DNA from: Cladosporium sp. IMV 00045
Lineage: Eukaryota; Ascomycota; Dothideomycetes; Cladosporiales; Cladosporiaceae
Assembly: GCA_001931905.2 (NCBI GenBank)
Contig: MSJI02000345.1
Span: 1-30,338 of the forward strand
DNA: 30,338 nt
Reading direction: 5' to 3'
Shown: one piece after another, positions 8,655 to 18,198 of the stretch
How the letters are laid out: the number at the start of each line of letters is the position of its first letter
How positions within the stretch are numbered: position 1 is the first letter of the stretch
Translations under genes and position numbers: made by a program
The notes under the pieces: model-generated
Told to the model about the DNA's origin: nothing
Seen by the model: the letters and a program-made list of their open reading frames with translations, nothing else
Database searches by the model: none

Positions 8655-10936
8655 ACACCCCCGTCGACCAGGTCTGGTCGCAGGCGCCCGACAACATGGA
8701 TAACATGGCCTCGATGACCACCGGCCTCGACGATATCTCCAACATATTCAACATCGACGATTTCAACCTGGACAACTTGCCAGACATCGACGGCAATGGC
8801 TTTGGCGAGCACATTCCGCAGTCCCACCCAGGCACCCACCCGACCACACCATTTGACGAGAATATGGGCCAATTGGGTGCACCGCCCGGCACTGCTACGC
8901 AAGATTTCGGAGGCCATAATGACTTTGGGATACCGAGCTCCATGGCTGGACAGCAGCACTTCAGCGGCCAGCCCATAGCTAACAACATGCACTTTGGCGC
9001 GGATCCTATGTATCAGCATCAAATGCAGCAACAATACCCCCAGCAGCAGCAGTCCAACTTCCAATTCAATCACCAGCAACAATTCCCGCCTAGCCACCAA
9101 GTCCCTCCCACACCCAACAGTCTCGAGATCCACGGCGAGGCTGGCCGTTTCATGCAGCAACAGATGGACGCCCAGCAGCGAGCTATGCTCGAGCAGCAAT
9201 ACCAGATGCGAAAGGAGCAGCAAGTGCAGTTCACACCGATGGCATCGCCTTCCAGCACTCCTTACCACATGCATCAGGACTTCACCGTACCAGGCGACTT
9301 TTTCTCCCCTCTCACATCGCCTGCGCTCCACGCTCAGAACCAGCCGCAATCGCGACAGCAATTCACGGCTCACCAGCAGGGCTACTACACGAATCCCAGC
9401 ACCGCTGCGAGCTCTGCGGCTCCGAGTCCCATCGACGCGAACGGAGACGTGGAAATGGGTGGCGACGGTGTTGCGCTGCCAGAGTCAGCGAGCCAACCGA
9501 AGAAGCCTTCTCGAAGGAAGCCTGCGACACCGAGGACTTTCGCCATGAACAAGGTCAAGCAAAGTCCCATACAGAAACCGCAAAAAAGGAAGTCTGTGGC
9601 GTTGGCACACAAGGATGCAGATGCTGTGGTGCAGGACGCCCAACGATCTGGTCACATCGCACCCAAATCTGCAGGTCTCCAAATGCCGCCTCCGTTTGAG
9701 AGCTCGGAAAACGACAGTGTTTCGCCGGAAGCGCTGAACGACCTGCCCATGGGCCCTCCGCCTAGACCTGGATCGGTTTCGCAGTCGCCCGCCATCGCTC
9801 CTCAGAACCAGAGTGTTTCCGGACCGGCCGCAACTCCCAAATCTCTCCTTTCTATGAAGGGTGCTCAAGATATGAATGCCCCTGCGAGTACGGGTATCTC
9901 TGGCCAAATGGGACAGGCATCTTTAGAAGATCTCGAACTCCCCGAAGCTGCGGAAAATCCAGGTTCGACTGCGACGCACTCGCAAGTCTTGAACTCGCAA
10001 GAGCCGACACCTCGCCTCATGCCCTCGCGCAAAACGCCAAAGCTCGGCCCTCTCAGTACGCCTTCATCGGGCAAGCCTACTTCTGCCTCTAGCAGTCCCG
10101 CTCATGCATTGTCTCCCATGACAGCGAGTACCCCTGCTGGTCTGCTGAAGGATAAGAAGGACAACAAAGGCGGACGTGCAACCAGCAAGAAGCGTGGTAG
10201 CGTCAGTACCACCAACTCAGCAATGGTCTCTCCAGCGCTCCGACCAAAGGTCAGCCCGAGCATCAAGCCTCTGCTACCCGAAGGCAGTAAGTTACTACCA
10301 TCCAAATTGCACATCAACGAACAAACGACTAACCCATCACCAACAGCCAGCCTCCACTCCCCGACCCACGCCCTCCTCCTCGCCTCCAAATCCAACTACC
10401 AAAACCTCCTCGAAGGCAACCACCTCCCCGGCATCTCCTACCCGGACTCCCTCTCAACCGGCCTCACCAGCAAACGCACCTCGCACAAAGTCGCCGAGCA
10501 AGGTCGCCGCAACCGCATCAACGACGCCCTCAAAGAAATGCAAGCCCTCATCCCCGCCTCATCCGGCGCCCGCGCCGAAGAACTCATGACCGCCGACGCC
10601 GGCGACGACGACAGCCAGGAAGCTAAGGAGAAGGACCGCGACGCCGCCGTCAAGAGCAATAGCTCCAAAGCCGCGACGGTCGAGAGTGCGAATCGATATA
10701 TTCGCGTGTTGAAGGAGAGCGACGCGGCGCAGAAGAATGCGATCGCGGAGCTGCGCAAGGAGCTGGACGAAATCCGGCAGAAGATGGGCGTGAAGGTGGA
10801 GGAGAAGACGGATGCGCCGGCGGTTGATGGCGCGAAGGAGGGTTCCGAGGAGCCCACAGCGAGTGTTGCTGAGGCTTCCAAGTCGCCGGAAACGGCCAAG
10901 GCGGCGCCTGCTGCTGAGGATGAAGCGGTCAAGTGA
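8651..10936 (+). CDS. nuc-1: bHLH phosphate-response transcription factor, NUC-1/Pho4 family
   Basis: Transcriptional activator of phosphate-acquisition genes, known in Neurospora as NUC-1 and in yeast as Pho4. The exons read here are 8651-10286 and 10347-10936, giving 741 aa; unspliced, the frame stays open at 761 aa. The N-terminus is acidic (DDISNIFNIDDFNLDNL) and fits an activation domain. A Gln-rich region and the segment FFSPLTSPALHAQ follow, then a basic region (KKPSRRKPATP, KPQKRKS) that could be a nuclear signal. The DNA-binding domain starts at KRTSHKVAEQGRRNRIN (about residue 588) with His592, Glu596 and Arg600, the class-B pattern for CACGTG. A long acidic loop precedes helix 2 (KAATVESANRYIRVLKES), as in NUC-1/Pho4. 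Regulation by the Pho80/Pho85-type cyclin-CDK is known for the family and is not visible here. Confidence 0.92.
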   Translation: MNTPVDQVWSQAPDNMDNMASMTTGLDDISNIFNIDDFNLDNLPDIDGNGFGEHIPQSHPGTHPTTPFDENMGQLGAPPGTATQDFGGHNDFGIPSSMAGQQHFSGQPIANNMHFGADPMYQHQMQQQYPQQQQSNFQFNHQQQFPPSHQVPPTPNSLEIHGEAGRFMQQQMDAQQRAMLEQQYQMRKEQQVQFTPMASPSSTPYHMHQDFTVPGDFFSPLTSPALHAQNQPQSRQQFTAHQQGYYTNPSTAASSAAPSPIDANGDVEMGGDGVALPESASQPKKPSRRKPATPRTFAMNKVKQSPIQKPQKRKSVALAHKDADAVVQDAQRSGHIAPKSAGLQMPPPFESSENDSVSPEALNDLPMGPPPRPGSVSQSPAIAPQNQSVSGPAATPKSLLSMKGAQDMNAPASTGISGQMGQASLEDLELPEAAENPGSTATHSQVLNSQEPTPRLMPSRKTPKLGPLSTPSSGKPTSASSSPAHALSPMTASTPAGLLKDKKDNKGGRATSKKRGSVSTTNSAMVSPALRPKVSPSIKPLLPEGSKLLPSKLHINEQTTNPSPTASLHSPTHALLLASKSNYQNLLEGNHLPGISYPDSLSTGLTSKRTSHKVAEQGRRNRINDALKEMQALIPASSGARAEELMTADAGDDDSQEAKEKDRDAAVKSNSSKAATVESANRYIRVLKESDAAQKNAIAELRKELDEIRQKMGVKVEEKTDAPAVDGAKEGSEEPTASVAEASKSPETAKAAPAAEDEAVK
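10287..10346 (+). other. Frame-preserving 60-nt intron of nuc-1
   Basis: Canonical signals: GTAAGT donor, CTAAC at 10329-10333 and CAACAG acceptor. It is 60 nt long and has no in-frame stop, so retention would add 20 residues just before the conserved segment that leads into the bHLH. Confidence 0.8.
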
Positions 10937-11780
10937 GGCGGGCTCTTTGGTGGAGCTTTTCATTTGATACAGTCAAGGCGGGAATGAATTCTGCTCGACT
11001 AGATGACTTTCTGGAGGAAGTGACAGGACCGCACTTCAGGCTTTGGCGTCATTGACACACTCCCTCCTCTTGCATGAGATCGCGAGACCAGGAAAGAAAG
11101 AAGCCCGAGCGCGCCAACGCCGTCGATGCCCATTTGATGGATTCAAGACCGCACATAACGGCCGACGATTGATTCGGCCCGGAAATCTTCTCTGCAATAC
11201 CTACATCGGGAGTCCGGAAGGGACCTCATGTGCGGCAGGGGGCGGCCGAGGACACATATCGAAAACGCCCAATCGTGCAAGAACCTCCTGAGGGATCGGA
11301 AGGAATGAACGATGCCATGTCGTGGATCGTGAATTTCTCGCTTGAACACGACCATGATTCGATGCCTTGCGAGGACTACCACTTCCATACCTTACTCATG
11401 GAGCGAGGCGGGGATGAACCCCTCAAAATTTATGTTTCCGTTTTCCATGCATGTACTTTTTATATTCATACAACGCTCAACACTCATGTAGCTCTACCTC
11501 TGGCTTGAGAGCTGAGATGAAAGAAGGAAAATTGCCGTATTATCGTTTCATCGTCTTTTGAGAGTTCTTCCGCCACATTGAACAGAAACTGTCCGTTCTT
11601 TCGAGGCTGTTCTCACCCCTTCTCATCATTCTTTCTGATCCCTATCGACTCTTCTACCCACTTCTCGATCCTGATCTTTCGAAGACAACGCGATGCGATA
11701 AACGCTGCTCAACTAACCAAAAATCAAAGCTATATGTAGAGTTTGAGCCGCCACCTTCACAGTTGCAATCCAGCAATTCC
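10937..11780. other. 3' region of nuc-1 and upstream flank of the tRNA
   Basis: No gene-like ORF with recognisable motifs. Presumably it holds the nuc-1 3' UTR. The right half is pyrimidine-rich and AT-richer. Nothing else could be supported. Confidence 0.5.
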
Positions 11781-11806
11781 TGATGTTCAAAGAAATTCGA
11801 ACATCA
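11781..11806. repeat. Inverted repeat directly upstream of tRNA-Thr
   Basis: Perfect 8-bp arms TGATGTTC (11781-11788) and GAACATCA (11799-11806) with a 10-bp spacer. It ends one base before the mature tRNA and so overlaps the expected TFIIIB/transcription-start region. Confidence 0.6.
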
Positions 11807-11807
11807 A

Positions 11808-11880
11808 GCCCTGATAGCTCAGTTGGTAGAGCGCGTCACTAGTAATGACGAGGTCGCCGGTTCGACTCCGTCTTAGGGCA
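11808..11880 (+). tRNA. tRNA-Thr (anticodon AGT)
   Basis: A 73-nt cloverleaf ending in discriminator A. The acceptor pairs GCCCTGA with TTAGGGC (one G-U). The D stem is GCTC/GAGC. The anticodon stem CGTCA/TGACG closes the loop CTAGTAA, with AGT at positions 34-36. The T arm is GCCGG-TTCGACT-CCGTC. The internal promoters are an A box (TAGCTCAGTTGG) and a B box (GGTTCGACTCC). There is no intron. One oddity: the second base pair of the T stem is C opposite T, a mismatch. Confidence 0.96.
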
Positions 11881-11886
11881 GTTATC

Positions 11887-11891
11887 TTTTT
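11887..11891 (+). terminator. RNA polymerase III terminator (T5)
   Basis: Five T residues begin seven bases after the tRNA 3' end, with more T runs just downstream, as expected for Pol III termination. Confidence 0.75.
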
Positions 11892-12388
11892 GCTTTTGTT
11901 TTGCTTCGTCTCGTTGTTCACAGTTCGTTCGAGAGATCGAGATGGTGGTTTGTCGTTTCGTTTTTACCTGTGCTGTATGGCGTTGGGTTGATGTGATGAA
12001 GAAAGATTGGTTTGTCCTGTTTTGGTGAGATGTTAGTTGTTGGATGTTGGTTGGGATTGAATGGATGGGAGGGGCGATCGACCATCTATATAAATGATCG
12101 TTCTGTTGAATCTATCGACAGAGAGCGGTGATGTGATATGGCGGGTTGTTATTTCATGTGATGAGTACGGTAATATTCTTCCCCGCATGTCTTACAACAT
12201 CGAGCATGGCGGAACCCCTCATCCGGATCACGCATATGTACCTTATAGACAGGTAGCTATATGTACCTATCTGATGAACCATAAGCATGTTCAGTCTTAA
12301 AAGACCGGCAGTGGCGGTCAGCACGATAGAACTCACTATCACAACTGATCCCCCAAAAAACACCATTGATATCAAACCATTTCAAACC
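11892..12388 (+). promoter_or_regulatory. Upstream region of the P450 gene with TATA box and repeated motif
   Basis: TATATAAA lies at 12087-12094, about 300 bases before the chosen ATG. Between 12234 and 12268 the motif ATATGTACCT occurs twice in direct orientation (12234-12243, 12259-12268), with a related inverted copy AGGTAGCTAT (12251-12260). Several ATGs occur between the TATA box and 12389, including an in-frame one at 12287, so the leader may be shorter than the TATA position implies. No separate gene was seen. Confidence 0.45.
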
Positions 12389-14119
12389 ATGGCCCTAATT
12401 CCTCTAACCGCCCTCATCACCTCCCTCGCCATCTTGACCTACACCATCCTCTTCATCGGTCGACGAGAGAAACACCTCCCGCCAGGCCCACCAACCCTCC
12501 CCATTCTAGGCAACATCCACCAAATCCCCAAGAAAGGCGCCCACTTCCAATTCACAGAATGGGCCAAACAGTACGGCGGCATCTACAGTCTGAAACTTGG
12601 CACCGGAACCGCGGTCGTGATCACGGATCGTCGTCTGGTCAAACAGCTCGTCGATAAGAAGAGCGCTCTCTATTCCGAGAGGCCGAAGTCGTATGTCGCC
12701 AATTTGATCGCGGGTGGTGATCATATTCTCTTGATGGATTATGGGCAGCAGTGGCGGGCGACGAGGAAGTTGCTGCATGGGAGTTTGATGGAGAAGGTTG
12801 TTGGTGAGTTTTTGACGTGGGAAGTGTTGTTGTTTGATTGTGATATTGACGGAGTTCTAGATGAGCAACACTTGCCTTTGCAGGAGGCTGAGGCGAGGCA
12901 GATGATTCGGGACTATCTTCTTAAACCGGAAGATCACATGCTGCATCCCAAGCGGTTCAGTAATTCCATCACAATGTCCATTGTTTGGGGCATTCGCACA
13001 CCCACACCCCAGACGGAACATATGCAAAGGTAAGTGATCCCCGATCCACTCATATTCCAGACCAAATCTAACTCACCCGACCCGATCAGCCTCTACAGCC
13101 TGATGGAAATCTGGTCTCGCGTGATGGAAACCGGCGCCACGCCCCCCGTCGACATCTATCCTCTCCTACACCACCTCCCACAAAGAATCTTCCTCAACTG
13201 GCGCAACCGCGCTACCCACGTCCAACGCTCCATGAACGCCCTCTACGCCTCCTTCCTCTCCTCCCTGCGCGCCCGCCGCGCCACCTCCGGCTCCCGCGCC
13301 AGCATCATGGACAAAGTCCTCGACCAGGCAGAGGAGGAAAACGCCAAACCCACCGCCCCAGGCCTGAAATTCACCGACCACGCTCTCTACTTCCTCGGCG
13401 GCACCCTGACCGAAGGCGGCAGCGACACGAGCGCCAGCATCATCACCTCTTTCGTGCAAGCGATGCTCACCCACCCTTCCATCCAGCGCAAAGCGCAAGC
13501 CCAAATCGATTCCGTCATCCCTTCCACCCGCAGCCCGACTTGGAGCGACCTCGCCTCCCTCCCATACATTTCCCAATGCGTGAAAGAGACCATGCGCTGG
13601 CGTCCCGTCACGCCGCTCGCCTTCCCGCACGCGCTCGCGCAGGACGACTGGGTGGAGAACGCAAATGGGGAAGGAAAGTTTCTGCTGCGCAAGGGCACGA
13701 CGATGATCATCAACGCCTGGGGAATGCAGCATGACGAATCCCGCTTTGAGAAGCCAGAGGAATTCAACCCGGATCATTTCGCCGGCGTGACGAAACTCGC
13801 ACCCGAGCTCGCCAACGGGCCATGGGAGGAGAGAGACCACTACGGCTACGGGGCGGGGCGGAGGCTTTGTCCTGGAATCCACCTCGCGGAGAGGAATTTG
13901 TTCCTCGCGATGGCGAAGTTGCTTTGGGCTTTTGAGATTCTGCCCGTGGAAGGGGAGAGTGCTGTCGATACGGATCCGAGGACGGGGTATTGTGAGGGGT
14001 TTTTGGTGTGTGCGCACGATTTTCCGGCGAGGTTTGAGGTGAGGGGGAGGGAGAGGAGGGAGGCGGTTGAGAGGGAGTTTGGGGAGGCGGAGAGGGTTTT
14101 TGGGAAGTTTCAGGGGTGA
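12389..14119 (+). CDS. Microsomal cytochrome P450 monooxygenase
   Basis: Heme-thiolate monooxygenase that would take electrons from NADPH-P450 reductase at the ER; the substrate is unknown. Exons are 12389-12803, 12861-13029 and 13090-14119, giving 537 aa. Residues 2-24 form the N-terminal membrane anchor, followed by the hinge LPPGPPTLPILGN. The I-helix motif GGSDTS (Asp307, Thr308), the K-helix ETMR (Glu361, Arg364), a PDHF version of the PERF motif, and the heme loop GYGAGRRLCPG with Cys455 are all present, so the enzyme looks intact. The chosen start gives the typical anchor and ACCATGG context; the upstream in-frame ATG at 12287 would put 34 polar residues before it. The first intron (57 nt) is stop-free and in frame; the second contains a stop. 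The layout resembles CYP enzymes of fungal secondary metabolism, but no synthase gene is near. Confidence 0.93.
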
Positions 14120-14753
14120 TGGGTTGAGTCTTTTCTTCCTTTTGAGGGTGATGGGAGGGCGAGGATAGGCCCCATGGAATGCTCGAGGCAGGTCTGGGCA
14201 GACCATGTTCATGTGTGTAATGTGTCATGATGTAGTTACACTACAATCGTTATAATCTCCAAGCTGCTTGCAAAGCACAATGTGCATTGGCGTTGTGACG
14301 GAGGGCATCTGTGATGTTCTAGAAGGCAATGTCCTCTTAATCTGAACGAACAATGCCTCCCAGGGCTTACTGGTTCGCTCGAAGTGATTCGTGCTGACGA
14401 GACGGCATGGACAGCTCAGTCTCGTCACATCAGCCAAGGCTGTTCAACCCAGACTGCGCTTTGATCCCTCCTTTACAGAACGAAGTAATCGCGCAAACGG
14501 GAGCCAAGCATAGATATCTCCATGTGTGGGATAAGCAGGAGGGCCATCGAATGCCAGCATTGGATGGCATAGACTCCGATGTGCCGCGAGAGCCCGCTCT
14601 TTCGCGACCTTCTCTGATGCTTAGCTTTGGCCCGAGAATGTACGCACCGCGAGCTCAAGTGTGGTAGCCCAGATACTTAATTCCGTGGTCTGCGGTGGTG
14701 CTCTATGAGGTTTCAGGGGAGAAGCAGCATAAAAGGCTGCCGACAGTCCATCT
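14120..14753. other. Convergent intergenic region
   Basis: Lies between the P450 stop and the stop of the minus-strand 295-aa gene. Short open frames only, without motifs; it presumably holds two 3' UTRs. Confidence 0.5.
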
Positions 14754-15641
14754 TCACTTCACAGCTTGTCCCTGATCTCCCTGGTCACTGCTACTTCCAG
14801 TAGCCGAGCTACCACTCCAGAGACTCCTGCTCTCTGCTTCGACACCTCTCATCGCTTCCGCAACAATGTCGAGCTTGCTGACAACATCACCCACGCTCCT
14901 CTCCACCATGCGGAAGTACTCTTCATTCTTGCCTCTCCTCTCGCTCGCCCGACGAATATCCTCCGCCGTCTCATCTTCCATCTGCGCCCTGCTCTCTTTC
15001 GCAGTCTCATCGCTGCGCACGCTTTCATCAGACAGCACCGTCGAAGCCGATGTCTGCGTATCAGCCCGATTTCTCGTACCTTGCCCTCCCGTAGACTGAG
15101 TAGCACTCTGCCGTCGTCCACCGTCCATGCTGAAATGCGAAATATCATTCTCCGCCGCTGAAGAATTGAGCAAACCGCTCTCCTCATTCCCACGCCCCCA
15201 GGCCCAAGCAAGCGCTACCTGCGCATCGCGCAGCTCGTCCAGCGCTTTGGCGTGGCTTTCCCCGAAAACGTGCGTGGAGCTCTGCGCGGTCAACTCCACC
15301 TCGTTGAGCGTGCTCTGCATCTCCTTCCAGCGGGCCTCGGTGCTTCGTTCGCTGTCTTTGCGCAAGCGCGGGCTGCTGCCATCTTTGTCTTGCTTGGGCT
15401 CTTCGGCTGGTGTTTCGGGTGGTTCCCAGGGTCGTGAGAGAGCGCTGCGCTGCCTGTTTATGGGATCGCGAGTGGGTCTGGGGTTCGCGGCGTCGGGGAC
15501 TAGTTGGCGTGAGACTGAGAGTTGGGATGTGTTTCGTGATGGAGGTCCGACGAAGAGTGAGGGCGCTGGGAGCCGGCTTGGTTTGGTCTTTGCGGTTGGT
15601 GAGGGTTTCACCGATTTGCTGGATTGTGAAGCGGAAGACAT
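14754..15641 (-). CDS. Hypothetical protein, 295 aa, disordered with helical segments
   Basis: I do not recognise this family. It is a single open frame on the minus strand, ATG at 15641 and TGA at 14756-14754. Residues 1 to about 100 are Ser/Pro/Lys-rich and probably disordered. Residues about 103-152 look like a helical core (RWKEMQSTLNEVELTAQSS, then HVFGESHAKALDELRDAQVA). A Ser/Thr/Gln linker follows. Residues about 230-275 are charged and heptad-like (ESRAQMEDETAEDIRRASER, then FRMVERSVGDVVSKLDIVAE), which suggests a coiled coil. No signal peptide or membrane segment is present. The overlapping plus-strand frame at 15127-15720 is its shadow. A scaffold or complex subunit is a guess only. 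Confidence 0.75.
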   Translation of the reverse strand: MSSASQSSKSVKPSPTAKTKPSRLPAPSLFVGPPSRNTSQLSVSRQLVPDAANPRPTRDPINRQRSALSRPWEPPETPAEEPKQDKDGSSPRLRKDSERSTEARWKEMQSTLNEVELTAQSSTHVFGESHAKALDELRDAQVALAWAWGRGNEESGLLNSSAAENDISHFSMDGGRRQSATQSTGGQGTRNRADTQTSASTVLSDESVRSDETAKESRAQMEDETAEDIRRASERRGKNEEYFRMVERSVGDVVSKLDIVAEAMRGVEAESRSLWSGSSATGSSSDQGDQGQAVK

Positions 15642-15997
15642 GGCTGATTGTGTGATATCTATTACATGGCAACGTCAGGAATGGAGCATGCGATTGTTAA
15701 GCTATATGTACATGAAGTGAACGTTGACGTATGTGATCATAGTAACTGCCCGTTTGGACCGTCTCCGCGAGTTGAAGTGAAACGCGCGCAACGGAGCTCA
15801 GGCCTCTCTGCGCGTCATCCGGAGCCGAACGGCCAGACATTCAATAACATAATATCCTCCAAAAATCCAACCTCGACTTTGGACATATCACAGACTCCAT
15901 GGACCTCTGACCAAGGCGATGATACGCCACACGACACACAGTCAACCGGAACGTTAAGCGCACGTCAACGCTCACTTCAGTGCGACAAACAAACGCC
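15642..15997. other. Shared promoter region between divergent genes
   Basis: 356 bases between the start of the 295-aa protein gene (minus) and the start of the MFS transporter gene (plus). No ORF of note and no clear TATA box. Confidence 0.45.
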
Positions 15998-17842
15998 ATG
16001 GCTATCGCTCGTCTGTTCCCCTCCCTGACTGCCACTCGACTACACGCATTCACCTACCTATTCGGCATTGCCCTCTTCAGCATCTCTTTCCTCGTATTCC
16101 TGAACAGCAGCATCTCCTTCGTCGTCACAGACGTGATCGGTCGCAAACACAATGTTGGCTCAGCAGTCGGAACTCTCGGATTCGCTGATGAGGTACTCGC
16201 GCTCATTGCGTGTCCGCTGTGGGGATTACTGAGCGATAGGATCGGGGTCAGAGCCGTTGCGGTACTTGGGTATGTGATCGTGGGTTTCAGTCTGATCGGG
16301 CTGGTCCAGAGCAACACTGTGTTTCCGGAGCTGTTAATGGGCCGGCTTGGGTTCAGCCTAGGTGGAGCTGCCTGCTCGACCATGGTCACGGCGGTCTTGC
16401 CGGCAATGACCAAGAGTAATGATGCAAAAGATGGGATTCGAGAGCAGCCAGATCAGGAGCAGGAGCAAGAGAGAAGCCCTACAGATGCGCGGACAGGCAG
16501 ACTGAGAGAAGAAGAAAGACCGAGCAGGAATGGCAGCATTTGCCATGGACCGACTCCCAGCTTTAGCAGCGAGATCACTATCACTCCTGTCCGCTACAAG
16601 TCGCTATCACGTACGCGGCCGGCGCCTGTCGAGAGACCGAAGCCCTCTAAAACCAATGCTTCTACAACCGCGGGAACATCACAACTGGCCGGCCTTGTTG
16701 GCATGTTCACTGGTATGGGCGCTCTGTTGGCACTGGCCATCTTTCTCCCTCTGCCTGCCTATTTCCAGTCACGCGACGCCACACCGGCACACAGCGTGCA
16801 GTACAGCTTCTACATCGTTGCCGCGATCGCCTTCTTGGTAGCTCTGGGAATTTTCTTCGGTCTGCGAGACCTTCCCGGCGAGGGTCACAAATCTTTTGCG
16901 GCTCTCTTTCGCAGCTCCGCTTCGAAACCGGACACCGAAGCCAACACTAGCTCACCTGGTTCTGGATCTCGACCCTCCCTGCCAAAGCTCCTTCTTACGT
17001 CCCTGAAATTGGGCTTCACCGATTCAACCATCACACTTGCATACATTGGCGGCTTCGTCGCACGCGCATCCTCAGTCGCCATCTCCCTCTTCATTCCCTT
17101 ATTCGTCAACGCATACTTCGTCCGGACCGGTCTCTGCTCATCCAATCCATCCAACCTGCCAGATATCAAGCGCGAATGTGAGCGCGCATACAAGCTCTCA
17201 GCAGCGCTTTCCGGCATCGCCGAAACAGCAGCGCTCATATGCGCTCCACTCTTTGGCTGGCTGGGCGGCAAAGTCGCGCATGGGAGAGCAGAGTGGCCGC
17301 TTTTGGGCGCCAGTGCAGTTGGCGTGATTGGCTACCTTCTTTTCGGCTTTCTCAAGAGTCCAGATGCATTCCACGACAGAGAAGAAGGCGGTCAGTGGGC
17401 AATGCTGGCAGTGGTGCTGATTGGAGTCAGCCAGATTGGATCTATTGTCTGCTCGCTGAGTCTGCTCGGACGAGGCATCAACCAAGGACAACAAATCAAG
17501 AGGCCAGGAACATCCGACACGCTCAGAGGACATGAAACAACCAGTGCCGGTGAGACAGCGCCTTTACTCCCTGGTTCAACAGCACCAGCGCAAACCCAAG
17601 ACGAAGATCGCAGCCAGCTCAAAGGCAGCATCGCTGGCATCTACAGCCTGGCCGGCGGCGCGGGTATCTTGCTACTCACGAAACTTGGTGGAGCTCTGTT
17701 CGATAGCTGGACGCCTGGTGCGCCGTTCTTCATCATGGCCATGTTCAATGCGCTGTTGCTGCTGGCTGTTTTACTCGTAGGTGGTGGGTATGCGTTGAGG
17801 AGACGTTTTGTGAATGATGACACTGCTGAAGACACGACTTGA
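15998..17842 (+). CDS. MFS transporter, 12 predicted helices
   Basis: Integral membrane transporter of the major facilitator superfamily; the substrate is not predictable from sequence. It is an intronless frame of 614 aa. Six hydrophobic segments lie in each half (for example about residues 20-44, 56-78, 86-104 and 111-136). Motif A appears as GLLSDRIGVR (residues 76-85) after the second helix. Hydrophilic loops of about 90 residues between helices 4 and 5, 50 between helices 6 and 7, and 70 between helices 10 and 11 make it longer than a typical 500-aa member. The start at 15998 was chosen because CCATGG is the first ATG in the frame. The neighbouring P450 is two genes away and there is no biosynthetic core enzyme, so a cluster role is not supported. 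Confidence 0.88.
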   Translation: MAIARLFPSLTATRLHAFTYLFGIALFSISFLVFLNSSISFVVTDVIGRKHNVGSAVGTLGFADEVLALIACPLWGLLSDRIGVRAVAVLGYVIVGFSLIGLVQSNTVFPELLMGRLGFSLGGAACSTMVTAVLPAMTKSNDAKDGIREQPDQEQEQERSPTDARTGRLREEERPSRNGSICHGPTPSFSSEITITPVRYKSLSRTRPAPVERPKPSKTNASTTAGTSQLAGLVGMFTGMGALLALAIFLPLPAYFQSRDATPAHSVQYSFYIVAAIAFLVALGIFFGLRDLPGEGHKSFAALFRSSASKPDTEANTSSPGSGSRPSLPKLLLTSLKLGFTDSTITLAYIGGFVARASSVAISLFIPLFVNAYFVRTGLCSSNPSNLPDIKRECERAYKLSAALSGIAETAALICAPLFGWLGGKVAHGRAEWPLLGASAVGVIGYLLFGFLKSPDAFHDREEGGQWAMLAVVLIGVSQIGSIVCSLSLLGRGINQGQQIKRPGTSDTLRGHETTSAGETAPLLPGSTAPAQTQDEDRSQLKGSIAGIYSLAGGAGILLLTKLGGALFDSWTPGAPFFIMAMFNALLLLAVLLVGGGYALRRRFVNDDTAEDTT

Positions 17843-18198
17843 TGATGAATATGGGCGGTTGTAGATTGTGGGAACCAGGACAATCGAACATAATGTTAAT
17901 TGGTTAAGGGTATTTACCGATCATAAAAATGAGGAACGTTTTCCTTGCGCTTCAGTTGGTTTTAGCGTTGTCGTTTTCCATTGAGCATCTCTCTCAAAGG
18001 GAAGTAACGTCATGAGACACATTTTATTCATTGTCCATTGTATAGCTAGGCACTGTTATGTTAGTGAAGTGTTTACAGAACTCGAAGTGTCGCAAAGCCG
18101 GAATCTCCCGCGCCGACCATCGGACCCTGCGAACCACCTAGGAAGAGCAACTTCCGCATTGGGTGGATGCATGTGATATTCGACATCGCGCTCTCTCC
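17843..18198. other. Intergenic region between MFS and TyrRS genes
   Basis: 356 bases in a head-to-tail arrangement: 3' UTR of the transporter, then the promoter and leader of TyrRS. An in-frame ATG at 18163 lies upstream of the chosen TyrRS start. Nothing else could be supported. Confidence 0.45.

Noticed and set aside
14041..14119. Second G-quadruplex candidate at the end of the P450
   Set aside because: Several G runs, but some loops exceed seven bases, so it does not meet the usual rule; it is better described by the exon-end G skew.
13166..14212. 348-codon minus-strand frame
   Set aside because: Antisense shadow of P450 exon 3, whose heme, K-helix and I-helix motifs fix the true strand.
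15127..15720. 197-codon plus-strand frame
   Set aside because: Shadow of the minus-strand 295-aa protein, which has the more protein-like sequence.
12389..17842. P450 plus MFS transporter as a metabolite gene cluster
   Set aside because: No polyketide, peptide or terpene synthase and no cluster regulator nearby; the flanking genes are housekeeping.
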